Shown here one piece after another: positions 43,628 to 46,334 of a stretch of 46,334 nt of DNA; position 1 is the stretch's first letter; each line of letters opens with the position of its first letter. Origin of the DNA: DASRIA01 sp035650255 (GTDB taxonomy: Bacteria; Actinomycetota; Thermoleophilia; Solirubrobacterales; JBBDJG01). The notes under the pieces are model-generated. The model saw only the letters and a program-made list of their open reading frames with translations, did no database searches and had not been told where the DNA came from. Both the position numbers and the translations under genes were made by a program. Location of the stretch: assembly GCA_035650255.1 (NCBI GenBank), contig DASRIA010000071.1:1-46334 (forward strand). Direction: 5' to 3'.

Positions 43628-44950
43628 GTGAAGAAGTACCACCTCACCACCTTCGGGTGCCAGATGAACGAGCACGACTCCGAGCGCATGAAGGGCATGC
43701 TGGAGTCGCTCGGGTATGGCGAGGCCGACGATCGCGATGCCGCCGACCTGATCCTGTTCAACACCTGCTCGATCCGCGAGTCGGCGGACAACCGGCTGAT
43801 CGGCAACCTCGGGGAGGCCAAGCGCCTGAAGCGCGAGGACCCGGCGCGCGTGGTCGGAGTGGGAGGGTGCTGGTCGCAGTCGCTGAAGGACCAGGTGTTC
43901 GAGCGGTTCCCGTTCGTGGACGTGGCGTTCGGCCCGGGCCAGATCGACAAGCTCGGCGAGTTCCTCCAGTCCGACGACCTCACGGCGCAGGGCTACTTCG
44001 AGTTCGAGGGCTTCCCCGGCGACCTGCCGATGAAGCGCGAGCGCCCCTTCCAGGGGTGGGTGCAGATCTCGGTCGGCTGCAACTGCGTCTGCTCGTACTG
44101 CATCGTGCCCTCCACGCGCGGGCGCGAGGCCAGCCGCTCGCCGGCCGACATCGTGCGCGAGGTGCAGACGCTGGCAGCGGACGGGGTCAAGGAGGTCACG
44201 CTGCTGGGCCAGAACGTGAACTCCTACGGCCGCGACCTGCCGAAGGAGGAGCGCATCGACTTCGCCGCGCTCCTGGCACTGGTGGACGCGGTGGACAGCA
44301 TCGAGCGCATCCGCTACACCAGCCCGCACCCCAAGGACGTGCGCGAGCGGCTGGTCGCGGCGCATGCCGGGCTGCCGAGCCTCTGCGAGCACATCCACCT
44401 GCCGCTGCAATCGGGGTCGAGCCGCATCCTGAAGGCAATGCGCCGCACGTACGACCGCGAGCGCTACATGAAGCGCGTCGAGATGATCCGCGCGAGCGTG
44501 CCGGACTGCGCGATCACCACCGACATCATCGTCGGGTTCCCGGGCGAGACGGATGACGACTTCCGCGAGACGATGGAGGTGGTGGACGAGGTCGGTTACG
44601 ACTCCGCATTCACGTTCGTCTTCTCACCGCGCCGCGACACCGAGGCGGCGACGCTCGACGAGCAGGTGCCGCATCCCGTGAAGCGCGAGCGAATGGAGCG
44701 GCTCGTCGAGCTGGTGCAGCGCCGCGCGCTGGAGCGCAGCGAGCGGTTCGTCGGCACGACGCAGGAGGTGCTCGTCGAAGGGCCGAGCCGGACGGACCCC
44801 GCGCGCCTGCGGGGTCGCACGCGCCACAACAAGACGGTCAACTTCACCGGCCTCGCGCAGCCCGGCGAGCTGGTACAGGTCGAGATCACCGGCGCGACAT
44901 CGACGACGCTCTCCGGCGAGGAGCGCCTCGTCATGCGGGCCCTTGCATAA
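43628..44950 (+). CDS. miaB: tRNA-2-methylthio-N6-dimethylallyladenosine synthase MiaB
   Basis: MiaB methylthiolates i6A37 in tRNAs reading codons that start with U. The 440-residue protein has the N-terminal MTTase domain with three cluster cysteines (C11, C47, C81), the radical SAM motif C151-x3-C155-x2-C158 (CNCVCSYC, with an extra C153) and a C-terminal TRAM domain. The GTG at 43628 places C11 at the normal distance; an in-frame TTG at 43619 would add three residues. There is no Shine-Dalgarno. Confidence 0.96.
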   Translation: MKKYHLTTFGCQMNEHDSERMKGMLESLGYGEADDRDAADLILFNTCSIRESADNRLIGNLGEAKRLKREDPARVVGVGGCWSQSLKDQVFERFPFVDVAFGPGQIDKLGEFLQSDDLTAQGYFEFEGFPGDLPMKRERPFQGWVQISVGCNCVCSYCIVPSTRGREASRSPADIVREVQTLAADGVKEVTLLGQNVNSYGRDLPKEERIDFAALLALVDAVDSIERIRYTSPHPKDVRERLVAAHAGLPSLCEHIHLPLQSGSSRILKAMRRTYDRERYMKRVEMIRASVPDCAITTDIIVGFPGETDDDFRETMEVVDEVGYDSAFTFVFSPRRDTEAATLDEQVPHPVKRERMERLVELVQRRALERSERFVGTTQEVLVEGPSRTDPARLRGRTRHNKTVNFTGLAQPGELVQVEITGATSTTLSGEERLVMRALA

Positions 44951-45887
44951 ACCGTCCGCCGGCTTGCCGGCGGGCGGCCTTGTTCTTGCGGTATTCGGGC
45001 CGACGGGCGTCGGCAAGACCGAGGTAGCGGCCGAGCTCGCGGCGCTGCTGGCGGAGCGGCGGCCGGTTGGCGTTTCGGCCGATGCGATCGCCGTTTACGA
45101 GGGCCTCGACGTCCTGGCGGCAAAACCGCCGCCGGAGCCGCTCGAGTACCGGATGGTGTCGGTCGTCCCGGTCGAGGAAGAGTTCAGCGCGGGGCGGTAC
45201 GCGGAGCTTGCGCATCCGGAGATCGACGCGCTCGTTGACGAGGGCCGGCTGCCGATCGTGGTTGGAGGGACGGGCTTGTATCTGCGGGCAGCGCTGACGG
45301 ACCTCGACCTGCGCCCGCCGCCGGAGGGGGAGCTGCGGGAGCGCCTCGAGCGCGAACTGGCTGAGGTCGGACCGGAGTCGTTGCACGGGCGCCTTTCACC
45401 CGACACCGCACGCACGGTCCATCCGAACGACCGCAAGCGCATCGTGCGCGCGCTGGAGCTCGAGCTGATGGGCAAGCCGCCGCATACGGGCTCGGAGGAG
45501 CTGTGGTCGGACCAGCTGCGCCGGCCGACCGCGCTGTTCGGCCTCACGATGGACCGGGACACGTTGGTGGAGCGGATCCGCGCACGCGCGGGGGAGATGC
45601 TCGCGGGCGGCGCGATCGAGGAGGTGGAACGAGCGCTTGCACTCCAGGCCTCTCGTACCGCGCGTAAGGCGCTCGGCTTCAAGGAGATAGCCGCCCACCT
45701 CTCCGGAAACCTGAGCCTGGAGGAGGCGCGCGCCCGCATCGAGCGAGGCCACATCGCATACGTAAAGCGTCAGCTGACCTGGATGAAAAAGCTGGCGGGG
45801 GTGGAGATCATCGACCGGACCGACCTGCCGGCAGCCACCGTCGCCGGTCATTTGCATGGTCGGATCGGGGTGGTAAGGTCGCGCTAA
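44943..45887 (+). CDS. miaA: tRNA dimethylallyltransferase MiaA
   Basis: MiaA adds the dimethylallyl group to A37, giving the MiaB substrate. The 314-residue protein has the P-loop GPTGVGKT (19-26), SADAIAVYEGLD, VVGGTGLYLRA, the HPNDRKRIVRALE block and the C-terminal RQLTWMKK. The TTG start overlaps the miaB stop by eight bases, so the two enzymes acting in sequence are translationally coupled. Confidence 0.95.
   Translation: MHKPSAGLPAGGLVLAVFGPTGVGKTEVAAELAALLAERRPVGVSADAIAVYEGLDVLAAKPPPEPLEYRMVSVVPVEEEFSAGRYAELAHPEIDALVDEGRLPIVVGGTGLYLRAALTDLDLRPPPEGELRERLERELAEVGPESLHGRLSPDTARTVHPNDRKRIVRALELELMGKPPHTGSEELWSDQLRRPTALFGLTMDRDTLVERIRARAGEMLAGGAIEEVERALALQASRTARKALGFKEIAAHLSGNLSLEEARARIERGHIAYVKRQLTWMKKLAGVEIIDRTDLPAATVAGHLHGRIGVVRSR
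45851..45879 (+). promoter_or_regulatory. Candidate promoter of the TolB-like gene
   Basis: TTTGCA, a 17-base spacer and TAAGGT lie inside the 3' end of miaA. The predicted start near 45886 leaves a short leader with the ribosome site GAGGGGGAAC. Confidence 0.45.
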
Positions 45888-45904
45888 CTGCTTGAGGGGG
45901 AACG

Positions 45905-46334
45905 GTGCGGGACAGCGGGCTCGCCGGCAGATGTACCCGTATGACGGTGGTCGTCGTGGCGTTACTCGCGACCCTGCTTGCGATCCCGGTGGCGCAGGCG
46001 GCTTTCCCCGGCAAGAACGGGAAGATCGCGTTCACCGACTACGTTGGCGCCGACGCCGGGCGGCAGCTGGAGATCTTCGTGGTCAATCCGGATGGGACCG
46101 CGAGGACCCGGCTCACGACCGATCCCGGGGACGACTACGCCCCGGCTTGGTCGCCCGACGGGACGAAGATCGCCTTTGTTAGCGAGCGCGACCACCCGTT
46201 CGGCGAGATCTACACCATGAACTCTGATGGCTCGGGCCTGACACGCCTCACCAGCAACGAGCTCTTCGACACGCAGCCCTCTTGGTCACCTGACGGGACA
46301 CGAATCCTTTTCGCGCGCCGACCATGCGCGTCAA
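45905..46334 (+). CDS. Secreted TolB/WD40-like beta-propeller protein (partial)
   Basis: The frame from GTG 45905 runs open to the end of the window (143 codons). It encodes a signal peptide (MTVVVVALLATLLAIPVAQA before AFPGKNGKIAF) and then PD40/TolB-type repeats: LEIFVVNPDGTARTRLT, APAWSPDGTKIAFVS, IYTMNSDGSGLTRLT and PSWSPDGTRILFAR. The complete protein is likely a six- or seven-bladed propeller outside the cell. GAGGGGGAAC precedes the GTG. Its role is unknown; such proteins are common in high-GC actinobacteria. Confidence 0.85.
   Translation, partial: MRDSGLAGRCTRMTVVVVALLATLLAIPVAQAAFPGKNGKIAFTDYVGADAGRQLEIFVVNPDGTARTRLTTDPGDDYAPAWSPDGTKIAFVSERDHPFGEIYTMNSDGSGLTRLTSNELFDTQPSWSPDGTRILFARRPCAS

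Noticed and set aside
45085..45125. Apparent loss of the MiaA substrate motif (SADAIAVYEGLD)
   Set aside because: Characterised MiaA proteins vary here (E. coli has an Ala-Leu-Ile-Tyr version), so it is within family range.

Overview
The window is GC-rich (about 70% by eye), densely packed, and uses GTG, TTG and apparently CTG start codons freely. The gene content (nusA-infB-rbfA-truB-ribF-rpsO-pnp, then dapB, dapA, ftsK, cinA, recA, rny, miaB, miaA), the coexistence of RNase J and RNase Y, and several secreted proteins of a type I associate with Solirubrobacterales point to an actinobacterium, most likely class Thermoleophilia. This assignment rests on gene content and composition; no database search was possible.

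Region 1 (1-13122, + strand) is the transcription/translation cluster: the last codons of rimP, nusA, infB, a DUF503 gene, rbfA, nrnA (DHH phosphoesterase), truB, a small secreted protein, ribF, rpsO, pnp, an M16 peptidase and dapB. ylxR, common between nusA and infB elsewhere, is absent. Many genes overlap by 4 bases (ATGA/GTGA).

Region 2 (13173-24852) carries two amidases on the minus strand between dapB and dapA, then rnj (RNase J), a convergent SDR gene, ftsK, a ten-codon ORF coupled to rodZ, cinA and thpR.

Region 3 (24853-32594) holds two large secreted proteins, a subtilase-fold/propeller protein and an alpha/beta hydrolase. They are unrelated except for a shared C-terminal domain of about 200 residues with four conserved cysteines. 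The 344-base gap before recA contains a strong hairpin, a perfect 9-base-arm palindrome and a good promoter.

Region 4 (32595-37623) is recA, an ECF sigma factor coupled to a membrane DUF4349 protein (probable anti-sigma), a discrete intergenic RNA gene with its own promoter and intrinsic terminator, and rny.

Region 5 (37636-43619) is an accessory island between rny and miaB. It has a small sulfotransferase-like gene, a translationally coupled three-gene operon (two-domain sulfotransferase, radical SAM/SPASM enzyme, class III aminotransferase) with its own promoter, and a convergent Stf0-type sulfotransferase. The operon sulfotransferase and the aminotransferase appear to carry the same accessory beta domain at opposite ends. 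This is the best candidate for an undescribed system, probably making or decorating an amino- and sulfo-modified glycan or small molecule.

Region 6 (43628-46334) is miaB-miaA (tRNA A37 modification) and the start of a secreted TolB/WD40-like propeller gene cut by the window end.
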